Source: an uncultured Pseudomonadota bacterium
GTDB taxonomy: Bacteria > Myxococcota_A > UBA796 > GCA-2862545
DNA length: 64,000 bases
Direction of reading: 5' to 3'
NCBI GenBank assembly: GCA_913061235.1
Contig: CAJXTB010000023.1
Coordinates: 38,780 to 102,779 of the forward strand
The notes below the pieces were generated by a model. That model ran no database searches. It saw only the letters and a program-made list of their open reading frames with translations, and was not told the origin of the DNA. Shown here piece after piece: positions 8,850-18,075 of the stretch. Made by a program: the position numbers and the translations under genes. Positions within the stretch are counted from its first letter, which is position 1; the number at the start of each line of letters is the position of its first letter.

Positions 8850-8985
8850 GGGGACCTCCGCTGACCACAGCGTAGGACCGTGCCGTCAGCGCACCGTCAT
8901 TTGGGCGTTGAATGCGATGACGGCGAGCGCTCTGCTAGGTGTCCACGCGGTCAGATAGTCGCCGCCGTTTCACAACGGTTGTAGG

Positions 8986-9006
8986 GTGAGCAGCTAGACT
9001 GCTCAC
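8986..9006 (+). promoter_or_regulatory. Inverted repeat upstream of the YkgJ-like gene
   Basis: GTGAGCAG (8986-8993) and CTGCTCAC (8999-9006) are perfect inverted 8-mers around CTAGA, ending 20 bases before the ATG at 9027. They could be an operator or a hairpin in the mRNA leader. No recognised promoter boxes accompany them. Confidence 0.4.
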
Positions 9007-9026
9007 TCTCTGACGCCGAGGACCCC

Positions 9027-9746
9027 ATGACCGAGCTGCCCGTACGCATCAACACCCCCGCTGGGCCGGTCGAGCTGATGCTGGAGGCGGAGGAGGGGGC
9101 GGTTCATGTGAGCACTCTCGTGCCCCAAGCTCACACCCTCGCAGACGCCATGATGAAGGCTTCGGCGGACTTCGTTGAGCAACGTGGATTTCCGGTGAGC
9201 TGTCGGGTGGGCTGCGCTGCTTGTTGCCGGCACTTAGTCGCTGTGACCCCGCTCGAAGCCTTCATTCTAGCGGACGCTGTGAGTGCGCTCTCCACCGAGG
9301 AACAGGAGGCCGTGAAGACCCGTGCTGCAGCCGTCATTGAACGCCTAGAGGCCACGGGATTGGCACAGTCCATTCGGGCGGGATTGGTCGGTGAGCAAGG
9401 CAAGGCTGTGGTGAAGGCCTACTTTGCGGAGCAGCTGGCGTGCCCGCTGCTGGTCGATGAAGTGTGCTCGGTCTACAAGGCTCGGCCCACCGGATGTCGG
9501 CAGCTGGGCGTGGTCTCAGACCCGTCCCATTGCGCCGTACCCGACTCCACCCAGGTGCAGCGACTACCGGTGTTTGTGGATGTGCAACGTGCACTCACTC
9601 GCATCTCGGCCTCGCTGTTTCCAGAGCATCCCTCACAGATTCCGCTCCCGCTGGCCATTGCTTGGACGCAGGAGCACCCCGAGCTGAAGACTGTCGGCGC
9701 GCGCGGCGTCGATCTGGTGAAGGGACTGCTTCAAGCCACCGGTTGA
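9027..9746 (+). CDS. YkgJ-family CxxxCxxCC cysteine-cluster protein
   Basis: A 239-residue cytoplasmic protein. Its N-terminal cluster SCRVGCAACCRH has cysteines 59, 63, 66 and 67. The later pair CPLL(V)DEVC and the motif SVYKARPTGCR (Cys139, 147 and 157) follow the YkgJ / putative zinc- or iron-binding family. In that family the C-P-L-L...C...Y..RP..CR arrangement is conserved and the cysteines bind metal. The family has no firmly assigned reaction. Residues 1-50 are a less conserved extension and the C-terminal 80 residues are helical. The ATG at 9027 follows GAGG at fair spacing. It is divergently transcribed from the frameshifted gene at 8849 and is preceded by a perfect inverted repeat. 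Confidence 0.8.
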   Translation: MTELPVRINTPAGPVELMLEAEEGAVHVSTLVPQAHTLADAMMKASADFVEQRGFPVSCRVGCAACCRHLVAVTPLEAFILADAVSALSTEEQEAVKTRAAAVIERLEATGLAQSIRAGLVGEQGKAVVKAYFAEQLACPLLVDEVCSVYKARPTGCRQLGVVSDPSHCAVPDSTQVQRLPVFVDVQRALTRISASLFPEHPSQIPLPLAIAWTQEHPELKTVGARGVDLVKGLLQATG

Positions 9747-9783
9747 CGCGCGGTGCACCGAGCGTCGTCCGTGTCGCCGTCTT

Positions 9784-10350
9784 CTAGTGGGACAAGCAGT
9801 AGCCACCGCTTGTGGAGTAGCCACTCGGGCAACTTCCCGTCTTCGGAATCGCATGGCCAGATGAGTCGGAGTTTGCCAGGCAGTACGCGCCGCTGGTGGA
9901 GTACCCACTCGCGCAGCTGCCGACCTTCGCCACTGCATAGCGAGCCGACGAGCCGGGATTGCAGAAGTCGCCGCTTGTGGAGTACCCGCTGGGACAGCTG
10001 CCTACCTTGGGCACCGCTCCGGCGGACGGACACGCCGGGCCCGAGGAACTCGATGAGCTGGACGCCAGACAGTACGCACCGCTCGAGCTGTAGCCGCTAG
10101 CACACGACCCACCACGCGCGACAGCGTGCCGGCTGCTGTCGCTGCTCGCCAGGCAGTAGCTACCACTGGTGGAGTACCCGCTCGGACAGCTCCCCACCTT
10201 GACCACGGCGTACCGGGCGGAGCCGCTGGGCGCACAGTAGTCACCGCTGGTGGAGTACCCGCTTGGACAGCTCCCTACTTTTTCCACGGCGACGGCTGGG
10301 GGGCCCGCGCTGGCGAGGGTCGAGGCGAACAACAGGGCGAGAGTCAGCAT
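9784..10350 (-). CDS. Secreted Cys-repeat protein (SCPSGYSTSG repeats)
   Basis: A 188-residue protein starting at the ATG at 10350, preceded by GGAG and followed by a signal peptide (MLTLALLFASTLASAG). A longer reading frame upstream has no such features. The mature protein is six copies of G-S-C-(P/A)-S-G-Y-S-(T/S)-S-G-x-(Y/F)-C, separated by 12-20 residues rich in Ser and Ala with a recurrent RYAV(A/V)KVGSC. Each copy holds a cysteine pair 11 residues apart, so each is likely one small disulfide loop. I know similar CPSGY-type repeats only from uncharacterised secreted proteins and give no function. Confidence 0.65.
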   Translation of the reverse strand: MLTLALLFASTLASAGPPAVAVEKVGSCPSGYSTSGDYCAPSGSARYAVVKVGSCPSGYSTSGSYCLASSDSSRHAVARGGSCASGYSSSGAYCLASSSSSSSGPACPSAGAVPKVGSCPSGYSTSGDFCNPGSSARYAVAKVGSCASGYSTSGAYCLANSDSSGHAIPKTGSCPSGYSTSGGYCLSH

Positions 10351-10679
10351 GGGTCTCCGTGAACCGCTCGCAGTAAAGTCGGTCATTGCGCCGTTGGGCG
10401 GAGCCATGACGACCGAGCGTGCGGCGTAGACGTAGCCCATGCGCATCTATTCAGTCGCGACATGCACTTTGATCATCAGGCCAGAGCCCGGGAGCGTGCC
10501 CTTGCCGCCGTAGACGCTGTCGGCTTTGTGTTTGCATGCTCTCTCGCTCCCACCAGCCAGGGGCTCCGTCGAAAGGGGGCGCATCCCCACCAGGTGCGAT
10601 TTCGAGCGGACAGGGGCGGTCTCATGTTTGGGAATCTCGCTGTTTCGAACTACTCTAAAAACCAAAATAGGGGACGGAT
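10351..10679. other. 329-base intergenic region
   Basis: This divergent spacer lies between the Cys-repeat gene and the first FReD gene. Two short opposing frames of about 70 codons exist, but they lack a ribosome site and recognisable composition, so I do not call them genes. The right edge holds a weak promoter-like pair (see 10628-10656). No hairpin or RNA motif was recognised. Confidence 0.5.
10628..10656 (+). promoter_or_regulatory. Weak sigma70-like promoter for the 10680 gene
   Basis: TTGGGA (10628-10633) and TACTCT (10651-10656) are separated by 17 bases and lie in a locally AT-rich stretch just upstream of the GGGGACGG ribosome site. The -10 match is poor, so this is a tentative call. 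Confidence 0.25.
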
Positions 10680-12029
10680 ATGATGGGTCGTTTACTCGTG
10701 GCGCTAGTCATCGCTGGTTGTGTCGGATGGGTCGCGTCACCGACGGACGCGTCGGCATCACCCTTGTCATTCACGCATCAGGGCAGGCTTCTCGGCGCGG
10801 CTGGAGGCGGCATATCGGGCACGCACTCGGTCACGTTTCAGCTGTTTGAGGACGCAACCGACGGCAGCCCACTGTGGACCGAGACTGACACCCTTACTCT
10901 CGAAGATGGGCGTTACACAACGATTCTTGGTGACGGGTCGGACCTGACTGGTGTGATCGACGGAACGAGTCTGTATCTCCAGGTGACCGTGGACACCGAA
11001 GTCCTGCTTCCGCGCCAGATTCTCGTTGCTGTACCTTACGCAGTGCGTGCCTACGAGTCGGAGCGTGTACTTCTCGACTCGGAGACCCCATGCGACACCG
11101 AACATGTCGGCATGCTGCGCTGGACCGGAAGCCAACTCACCCTGTGTGTTGCGCCAGGCGACGACCAGGTGGTGTCCTTAGCGCCGAATACCGACGGCAC
11201 CTCGTCCGACCAGGCGGGTGTGAGCTGCTTGACCATTCTCAATGAGTTTCCTTCTGCGAGCGGCCAGGACGGTCTGTACTGGATCGATCCGAACGGAGGC
11301 TCTACTGCGGATGCCTACCAGGCGTGGTGTGACATGAGCACCGACAGTGGTGGGTGGACGCTCGTCATGAATGTGGCGCCTGCGGACGGCAATAGCGTCG
11401 GGTTTAATAATCAAGCGTTCTGGACGTCTAACCTTCCATTTGGATCGATGGATAATCGGTTCTCGAACGACTTTAAGAGTCCCGCTGCGTACGGTCTGGT
11501 GGCTTCGGAACTGATGATACAGTCTGTAGATACCGGCAGCAGCGGAGCGATTCGCGGCTGGCGTCGCTGGCCCATGAACTCAATCCGAAACTTCGATAGC
11601 TTCTTTGCAACCGGCATTCCGGCCGTTCATCCCACCGACTCCTGCGAGACCGGCGCGGCGTCCGCCGTTTTTGTGGGCACCACAGATCCGGCAGATGACA
11701 TCATCCGCCAGGGCTCTTGTCTGTACGCCGACGTCAATCCGTCTGCGAGCGGAGCGGGTGACACCATCCGTCTCACGACCATCTCTGGAAACAGTACAGA
11801 CAACAAGATGTCCGGTTTCGCCACCTGCATTGACTGTGGCAGCAACTGGCAGGGGTCTGGTCGGGACTACATGGGGCTTGACCGTGCTGGGTGTACGGGT
11901 GCTTCATGCCACTACAACACCGTCTGCCGGGTTGGGTCGGGCGCCGACTGTGTTGGGAATTACTGTTCGTCGACCTACCCGACCACCCCTTGTGGGTCCG
12001 CATGGAACAGCCGCTTCTACGTTCGATAG
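10680..12029 (+). CDS. Secreted HQGRL-domain protein with C-terminal fibrinogen-like (FReD) domain, subtype A
   Basis: A 449-residue protein. The signal peptide is residues 1-26 (second ATG at 10683 equally possible; GGGGACGG ribosome site). Residues 27-125 are the HQGRL-type domain shared in this window: LSFTHQGRLLGAAGG, VTFQLFEDATDGSPLWTE, DGRYTTILGDG and PRQILVAVPYAVRAYE. Residues from about 183 to the end form a fibrinogen-related domain: a CLTILNEFP start, YWIDPNGG, AWCDMSTDSGGWTLVMN, a Cys-rich calcium-loop-like region and a WNSRFYVR end. FReDs usually bind sugars or acetylated ligands. The last 265 residues closely match the next gene's C-terminus, which carries a different N-domain. 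A surface-recognition role is inferred. Confidence 0.75.
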   Translation: MMGRLLVALVIAGCVGWVASPTDASASPLSFTHQGRLLGAAGGGISGTHSVTFQLFEDATDGSPLWTETDTLTLEDGRYTTILGDGSDLTGVIDGTSLYLQVTVDTEVLLPRQILVAVPYAVRAYESERVLLDSETPCDTEHVGMLRWTGSQLTLCVAPGDDQVVSLAPNTDGTSSDQAGVSCLTILNEFPSASGQDGLYWIDPNGGSTADAYQAWCDMSTDSGGWTLVMNVAPADGNSVGFNNQAFWTSNLPFGSMDNRFSNDFKSPAAYGLVASELMIQSVDTGSSGAIRGWRRWPMNSIRNFDSFFATGIPAVHPTDSCETGAASAVFVGTTDPADDIIRQGSCLYADVNPSASGAGDTIRLTTISGNSTDNKMSGFATCIDCGSNWQGSGRDYMGLDRAGCTGASCHYNTVCRVGSGADCVGNYCSSTYPTTPCGSAWNSRFYVR

Positions 12030-12296
12030 CCGCGTGTGAGTAGGGCGCCTGCGTGCATCCGATGTTGGTGTACGACCCGCCCGCAGGGTTTGACTTGAGC
12101 TGCTTGCTCGCGTCTGTGTGGACTCGGGCTCTACCGGGTTCCAGCCAGCGCGTGCACGCCCAATGCCTACAGATGTCGGCCACGTCGACCTTCGTCATAC
12201 GCCTGCTGCCGCACGGTTTGCTCACACTGTTCAAGACCATTTCCAAATCAACGCCGACCCTGTAGACTCCCCCTCAACAGCGATTGGGGAGAACAC

Positions 12297-13985
12297 ATGA
12301 TTCGGTGCAGCTTTTTGGTATGGATGGCCGCAGGTTCGGTCGCGTTTGCAGCCGATAGCAATGGGGACGGCTGCCAAGACGAGTACGCCGGGAATGGCGC
12401 CTGTGTAGACGTTGACGCGACCGTAGATGGCACGAGCACAGTGGGTGCCAACGCGTCCGTCTTAGAGCTCGCGTCTATCGGCCCCGAAGTTGCCTTGGGC
12501 TCTGGGGTTGTTGTGGCAGCCCGCGCCTCCCTTGCCGGACGCGTTGCACACGCCAGCAATCCGCTGCTGATTGGAGCCAACTCCGTCATTGGTCGCAGTG
12601 CCCAACTAGGCGCGGACCACGTTCTTGGAGAAGACGTCACTATCGGCCGTTCGGTCGTCGCGGGTGCACGTCTGACCGTCGCCGCTGGTGGAAGTCTTGG
12701 GTATGCCGCTCAGGTCGGCACTGACGTGACGATTGGCGCGGATGCGGTAGCCGGAAACCTGGTCACACTGGGTGATTTCGCCACGTTGGGTGACAACGCA
12801 GTGGTGTCTCGCGGCGTGACCATCTCGGATGGTCTGAACTCCGGAAACGGGGCTTCGGTCAACGGTATTGTTGGCCCTGAAGTGCTCATTGCCGCCGGCG
12901 CACGCATTGAGCTGGGCGCGCGTGTTCGCAAGCAGGCGGACATTGGTGCGGGTGCGGCAATCGAATCGAGCGGTCGCGTCGGTCGCGGTGCTGTCATTGA
13001 GGCCGGAGCGACCGTCTTTGGACGTGTTGCTGCTGGAGCAACGGTCGGTGCTGGAGCTACCGTTGAGGCTGGGGCTACGGTCGCGCGTGGTGGCGAAGTC
13101 TGCGCGGGGAACACGCTTCCTAGTGGTTCACAAGTGCTGGGCGATGGCACGTGGCCGGTCGAAGGCTGCATACTGACTGGTCCATCCTGCCAGAGCATTC
13201 TATCGAGCGCTCCCGGTGCCCCTGACGGGGTCTACACCATCGACCCCGATGGTACGGGCGGCGCTGCCGAATTTGACGCCTACTGTGACATGACCACGGA
13301 CGGAGGTGGATGGACTCTGGTCATGAATGTGGCGCCTGCAGACGGCAACAGCGTTGGATACAACAACCAGGCCTTTTGGTCGACAAACAGCCCGTATGGC
13401 ACATTTTCGAACCGGTTTTCCAACGACTTCAAGGGGCCGGCTGCGTACGGTTTGGCCGGTACAGAGTTGATGATTCAGTCCGTAGACACCGGAAGCGCTG
13501 GTGCGATTCGTGGCTGGCGCAGGTGGCCCATGACGTCGACGCGCAGCTTCGATAGCTTCTTTACAACCGGTATTGTCGGTGTTCACGCCACGGATTCTTG
13601 CGAGACTGGTGGAGCTGCCGCTACTCATGTGGGCACGTCAGATCCAGCAGACGACATCATTCGCCAAGGGTCTTGCCTGTACGCAGACGTCAATCCGTCC
13701 GCGAGTGGCCAAGGGGATACCATCCGTCTGACGACCATTGCAGGAAATAGCACCGACAATCGGATGTCTGGCTTCGCGAGCTGCATTGACTGTGGCAGCG
13801 CCTGGCAGGGCGCTGGGGCGACCTACATGGGCCTCGACCGTGCAGCGTGCTCGACGGGCTTGTGCTACCACAACGAGGTCTGCGCCGTTGGCTCGGGGGC
13901 GGACTGTGTTGGCAACTACTGTGGTGTTCACTACCGCACGTCAATCTGTGGGACCACCTGGAACAGCCGCTTCTACGTGCGATAG
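12297..13985 (+). CDS. Secreted hexapeptide beta-helix protein with FReD domain, subtype A
   Basis: A 562-residue protein starting at the ATG at 12297 (GGGGAGAA upstream) with signal peptide MIRCSFLVWMAAGSVAFAAD. Residues 20-36 are an Asp/Cys motif (DSNGDGCQDEYAGNGAC). Residues about 40-285 are left-handed parallel beta-helix (LbH) repeats in hexapeptide rhythm: VGANASVLE, IGPEVALGSGV, IGRSAQLGADHVLGEDVTIG and AGATVGAGATVEAGATVARG. Residues 297-562 are a FReD with DMTTDGGGWTLVMNVAPADG and the terminal WNSRFYVR, near-identical to the preceding protein. The LbH stalk probably trimerises, which would present the FReD heads in threes; this is inferred from the fold. Confidence 0.75.
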   Translation: MIRCSFLVWMAAGSVAFAADSNGDGCQDEYAGNGACVDVDATVDGTSTVGANASVLELASIGPEVALGSGVVVAARASLAGRVAHASNPLLIGANSVIGRSAQLGADHVLGEDVTIGRSVVAGARLTVAAGGSLGYAAQVGTDVTIGADAVAGNLVTLGDFATLGDNAVVSRGVTISDGLNSGNGASVNGIVGPEVLIAAGARIELGARVRKQADIGAGAAIESSGRVGRGAVIEAGATVFGRVAAGATVGAGATVEAGATVARGGEVCAGNTLPSGSQVLGDGTWPVEGCILTGPSCQSILSSAPGAPDGVYTIDPDGTGGAAEFDAYCDMTTDGGGWTLVMNVAPADGNSVGYNNQAFWSTNSPYGTFSNRFSNDFKGPAAYGLAGTELMIQSVDTGSAGAIRGWRRWPMTSTRSFDSFFTTGIVGVHATDSCETGGAAATHVGTSDPADDIIRQGSCLYADVNPSASGQGDTIRLTTIAGNSTDNRMSGFASCIDCGSAWQGAGATYMGLDRAACSTGLCYHNEVCAVGSGADCVGNYCGVHYRTSICGTTWNSRFYVR

Positions 13986-14082
13986 CCGCGTTCGCTGAAC
14001 AACTAAGCCACAGCGTTCGACGACTGATGAATGCCCGCGTCCGTGTGTGACGCGCGCATCATCCGGGCACACTGAGCTACCT

Positions 14083-17000
14083 CTACGTGCAGCCAAGCTC
14101 GACGAAGAGCAGCTGATGCAGCTGGGCATGTTTCGGCTGCAGATTGCCTGGGCTCGGGTCCATCGACGCCTCTTCGTGGGCGAGTGCCCTATCGAACGGC
14201 ATGCAGAGTGTTTCCGAGAGATTTAGTGCGCGTCGCCAGTCTGCACTTGCCTTCTTCTGCCGACCGGAGAGTCGATGGAGGCGGGCGCTCAGCGTGTACG
14301 ACCGAGGTGTTGCGATGGGAAAGACCCTGGCGAATCGCCGAAGCTCGTCTACGGCCTCTTGGGCCTGGCGTTTGACATCACGGCCGCGGCTCAGGGCGGC
14401 CAGGAGCACTTCCGCCACACCTGCGTAGCCGTCGAACAGGTGAATGGCTGTGATGTCCGCGCCACGCTCTCGCTCGAGTGCGGTAAGTGAGAGGACAACG
14501 GCCTCGTCGTAGTCTCCGAGACGCCACTTCACGAGGGCGAGCAGGCCCGTCGCTTGGTGTAGTAGGCCCCGATCGGTCGAGGCAACCCCTTCGGACACAG
14601 CGGCCTCAAGCTCGTCGGCCAGCGCCACGGAAGGCGCCTGTCGCGCCTGAATGGAGGCGTTGTAGGCGGTGCTAAATCCGTACCAGTGTGGCCGCTCCCG
14701 TCGGTCGGTGAGGGAGCGGATAGCGCCCACCTGACGACTGACCTCCTCCGGTTCAAACCGTAGACAGCCTGCGACCGCCAAGTAGGCATGCGTGGCGAGG
14801 GCCATGTCTCGGTCCACGAGAGCATCTGCGATGGCGATTGCTCGCCGGCCCTGCTTGGATGCCTGAACCCAGTCTCCGCGACCTGCCGCGAGCATACCGC
14901 TCACCCATGCCACATGTCCCGACGTGGAGGGGTCGTCTTGTTGCTCACTAGCCCAGGCGGCGCGTCGCTCGAAGTACTGGGAGATCTGGCTACGTCGAAC
15001 AATCGCTGCTGCGAGTGCGGTGTTCACATAGGCCCGAGCGAGCTCCGGAGAAGGCCCGCACATTTCCGCAAGATTGAGCATGCGCAGCGCCGCATGCACA
15101 CCTGGAAGTGGCTCATTGGCCGCATAGTAGACGTATCCGAGCTGCTCGTAGGCGCGCGCTGCCTCCAGGCGACTGTCCGCGGGGTCTACGGCCCCTTTCT
15201 TGGCCCGAAGAGGCGAGCTTCGCCGCAGCATTTGACGTGCGAGCTGGGCAAGAGAGGCCTGGACCATACGCGGCGTCGACTTTGGCACGGGATAGCCAAT
15301 CAGGTCTAGACCGACGGCGAGGGAGTTCCGTCCCTGCTCGCGACGACCAATGCTCACGCGAGCGGCGCCGAGTCGCAGGTACCAGCGGGCGCGTTCTGTG
15401 CGTGGAACCGGAGACACCAAGTTCTCCTCCACACGAAGAGACGCTTCGTACGCGCGAATGACCGCATGATGGGCACCACGTGCCCGCGCTTGTTCAGCGG
15501 TAAGCACGTAGTAGGACAGGGCCTTCTCCATCACACCAGCCTGCTCCCAATGGTGGGCCAAGGCGGCGCGACGCGCGGGAGCCGTGGGGCCGTCTTGAGA
15601 TTCGTACCACTCCGCTAGACGCTTGTGCAGGGTCTGTCGATGCGCAAACAGCAGGTGCTCGTGGGTGACTTCCCGGGTCAGTGCGTGCCGAAAGTGCCAC
15701 TGTTCGGTAGCCTCTCGCACAAGTAGGCCCTGGCCGACCAGGTCGTCGAGGTCCCGCTCAACCTTGGACTGCTCTGTCTGAAGAACAGCGGCAACGACCT
15801 CGGTATTGAAGCTATGTCCGATAACGCTTGCTGCCTTGAGCACGAGCTGAGCCCGCGGCTTGAGGCGGTCGGTACGACTGGTCAGCAGGGCGTCTAGGGT
15901 CGATGGGATGGGGAAGGCATCGGGCCGCCCGTCGCGCATTCGGAAACGACCGCTGTGGGCCTCGAGAACTGAGCTTAGGCTTCTAGCCAGTTCTTCGAGG
16001 AACAACGGGTTGCCGTCGGTCACCTCACACAGTCGCTTCGCGAGTGCTGGGTCCAGACTGCCAGCTAAGCGATGAACGAGCTCACCCGATTCATCTTCGG
16101 TCAGGGGGAGTAAGTCGTGGTGTTTGAGGCCCCCAAGCCACTCCGCCGCTGAGGCTTCCTCAACCGGTGGACGAAGCGTTGCCAAGACGACCACAGGCAT
16201 GTTCCGAGCCACCACATCCTTGAGCAAGGCCAGGCTCGCGCCATCCGCCCAGTGCAGGTCCTCGAGCAACAGGACCAGGGGATGGCCATCTTCGGCAGCC
16301 TGGTCGGCAGAATCTTCGAGCAACTCTAGTAGGAGGCGGTGGGTCGCCTGAGCTCGGGCTTCACCCGTAAGTGGTGTTGTGTCTGGGTCGGGCTCGGGAA
16401 GCGTGACGTCGAAGACCTCGGTGAGCAGCGGCAGCAATGTGCGCCGCTCGTCTGACCATGCCTGAGTGCCGCCGGCGTCTGCGACCAGCCCCTTAAAGAC
16501 GTTGCTCCAGGTGTGCCAAGGCACGGTCATGTAGATGGCCTCGCCACTTCCCCAGTGTGTGCGAAGACCGCGCCGACGGGCTTCTCTGGAGGCATGACGC
16601 ATGACCCGCGACTTTCCGATTCCGGGCTCGCCAACAAAGATAGTTGTGCTGCCTTTGAAGCGCGCAAGGTCGTCAAAGGAGGCTTCGATGTTCTGGATGA
16701 CGTCTTTGCGCCCGATCATTGGCCGAGCGTCGTCCTCAACGTCGGGTAGCCGGCGTTCTCGTTGAGGTCGGAACACCGCCACAGGTGCGCCGTAGCCCTT
16801 CAGATCGACGGCGGGCAAGGTGTCGAAGGCAACGCGACTGTGCCCTGCTGACCATGTAGCTTCGTCGCACAACACGCCGTCTGTGGCCATCTGCATCAAG
16901 CGTGCCGCCCGATTCACAGCCGGTCCTAAGACCGTGTACTCACGCCGCAGCTCACTGCCGATTGGACCACTAAACACCCGCCCCGTTGCGACCCCAATCC

Positions 17001-18003
17001 CGGAGACGATACCCATCTCACCGAGGCGTCGGTGAATGGCGGCGGCTGCCAGGGCTCCACGCACTGGGTCGTCCTCGTGGGTGACGGGAGGCAGTCCGAA
17101 CGCCGCGAGAACGCTGGCCCCTTTGTCGTCTACGAGCAGCTTGTCGATACTGCCCGCGTACCGGTAGACCTCGCCTTGAACGGCGTCCATCGCGAGGGCG
17201 ATCTGTCGTACATCTGCATCGGTGCCGCTGCCGAGTCCCCGAAACGAGATGAACAGGGTGGTGACGGTTCGTAGCTCGGCAATCCACGCCTCTAGGCCGG
17301 CGTCGATTCGACTGAGGATGGCTCTTGGAACGTAGGCGCGAAGCTCCCGTCGTGCGTCTTCGGTCAGGTGCACTTCCGGAACGGGAATGGGCTGTGGCGC
17401 GCCGTTCACTGAGATGACACACGAGGTGCCCCCCACGGCACTGCCCGTCTGTACCCGGTCTCCTGCGAGGGTCGCAGCGACCGCAGAGATGGCCAGCTCT
17501 CCCGCACCCGCGTGGTTGAGCGTGCGGTCGAGATCTTCGAGCGGCGAACCCAGCAGAGTGACCTCGCGGCGCCCACGCCTGCCACCGAAGTCGGCAACGG
17601 TGACCTCACCAGCCGTCACGGCGGCGTGCAGGGAGAGGGAGCCGTCTGTGAGTTGGTAGGGATGGTAGCTCTTGAGTAGGTCCAACCCGCAGGTCGTCGC
17701 CCGTAGGACTGCGTCAGAGGGGGCCTCTGCATCCGCCCACGTAGCGACGATGGCGTCTCCTGCGAAACACACCACATCGCCGCCGTGCTGTGCGATGCGG
17801 TCCACCAACAGACCGAACCAGCCGTTGACGACACGGGTCAGTCGCTCAACGCCCTCGGGTCCGGCAAGGGCAAGCCGCTCAGTGAGCTCTGTGAAGCCGG
17901 CGACGTCGACCATCAGCAGTACAGCATCGCTGCGCTCTGTCGACGCGGCGGGGGGTGCCCCCTGTGCAAGTCGATGCAGTAAGTAGCGCGGTGCAAAGCT
18001 CAA
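14083..18003 (-). CDS. Tandem class III cyclase / AAA ATPase / TPR protein (soluble adenylyl cyclase architecture)
   Basis: A 1306-residue protein. Residues 27-190 are a class III nucleotide cyclase domain with metal aspartates Asp33 (VDVAGF) and Asp83 (FAGDAIV). Residues 240-425 are a second cyclase-like domain that lacks the first aspartate (LFISFRGL) but keeps LLVDDKGASVLAAFG and EYTVLGPAVNRAARLM. The asymmetric pair is the arrangement of animal soluble adenylyl cyclase (ADCY10), where C1 supplies the metal site. A STAND/AAA ATPase follows, with Walker A GEPGIGKS at 458-465 and Walker B LVLLLEDLHWAD, then about 600 residues of TPR-like helices. The start is a TTG at 18003; no ATG or GTG precedes it closely. 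It is 72 bases from, and divergent to, the isoprenoid-synthase-like gene. cAMP production is likely but the substrate is inferred. Confidence 0.8.
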   Translation of the reverse strand: MSFAPRYLLHRLAQGAPPAASTERSDAVLLMVDVAGFTELTERLALAGPEGVERLTRVVNGWFGLLVDRIAQHGGDVVCFAGDAIVATWADAEAPSDAVLRATTCGLDLLKSYHPYQLTDGSLSLHAAVTAGEVTVADFGGRRGRREVTLLGSPLEDLDRTLNHAGAGELAISAVAATLAGDRVQTGSAVGGTSCVISVNGAPQPIPVPEVHLTEDARRELRAYVPRAILSRIDAGLEAWIAELRTVTTLFISFRGLGSGTDADVRQIALAMDAVQGEVYRYAGSIDKLLVDDKGASVLAAFGLPPVTHEDDPVRGALAAAAIHRRLGEMGIVSGIGVATGRVFSGPIGSELRREYTVLGPAVNRAARLMQMATDGVLCDEATWSAGHSRVAFDTLPAVDLKGYGAPVAVFRPQRERRLPDVEDDARPMIGRKDVIQNIEASFDDLARFKGSTTIFVGEPGIGKSRVMRHASREARRRGLRTHWGSGEAIYMTVPWHTWSNVFKGLVADAGGTQAWSDERRTLLPLLTEVFDVTLPEPDPDTTPLTGEARAQATHRLLLELLEDSADQAAEDGHPLVLLLEDLHWADGASLALLKDVVARNMPVVVLATLRPPVEEASAAEWLGGLKHHDLLPLTEDESGELVHRLAGSLDPALAKRLCEVTDGNPLFLEELARSLSSVLEAHSGRFRMRDGRPDAFPIPSTLDALLTSRTDRLKPRAQLVLKAASVIGHSFNTEVVAAVLQTEQSKVERDLDDLVGQGLLVREATEQWHFRHALTREVTHEHLLFAHRQTLHKRLAEWYESQDGPTAPARRAALAHHWEQAGVMEKALSYYVLTAEQARARGAHHAVIRAYEASLRVEENLVSPVPRTERARWYLRLGAARVSIGRREQGRNSLAVGLDLIGYPVPKSTPRMVQASLAQLARQMLRRSSPLRAKKGAVDPADSRLEAARAYEQLGYVYYAANEPLPGVHAALRMLNLAEMCGPSPELARAYVNTALAAAIVRRSQISQYFERRAAWASEQQDDPSTSGHVAWVSGMLAAGRGDWVQASKQGRRAIAIADALVDRDMALATHAYLAVAGCLRFEPEEVSRQVGAIRSLTDRRERPHWYGFSTAYNASIQARQAPSVALADELEAAVSEGVASTDRGLLHQATGLLALVKWRLGDYDEAVVLSLTALERERGADITAIHLFDGYAGVAEVLLAALSRGRDVKRQAQEAVDELRRFARVFPIATPRSYTLSARLHRLSGRQKKASADWRRALNLSETLCMPFDRALAHEEASMDPSPGNLQPKHAQLHQLLFVELGCT

Positions 18004-18075
18004 TGGTGGGTCGATGGTTGCGGGATCAGCTCCCCGCTCCAGAATGCCGTTAGTCTACGTTGCGACGGAGGGAAG

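Noticed and set aside
10462..10683. 73-residue plus-strand frame in the 10351-10679 spacer (and a 72-residue opposite frame)
   Set aside because: No ribosome site and no recognisable composition; the plus frame runs into the 10680 gene start.
12200..12230. GCCGCACGG then TTTGC as a possible sigma54 promoter before the 12297 gene
   Set aside because: The GG of the -24 element is replaced by CC, and no enhancer-binding protein gene is near.
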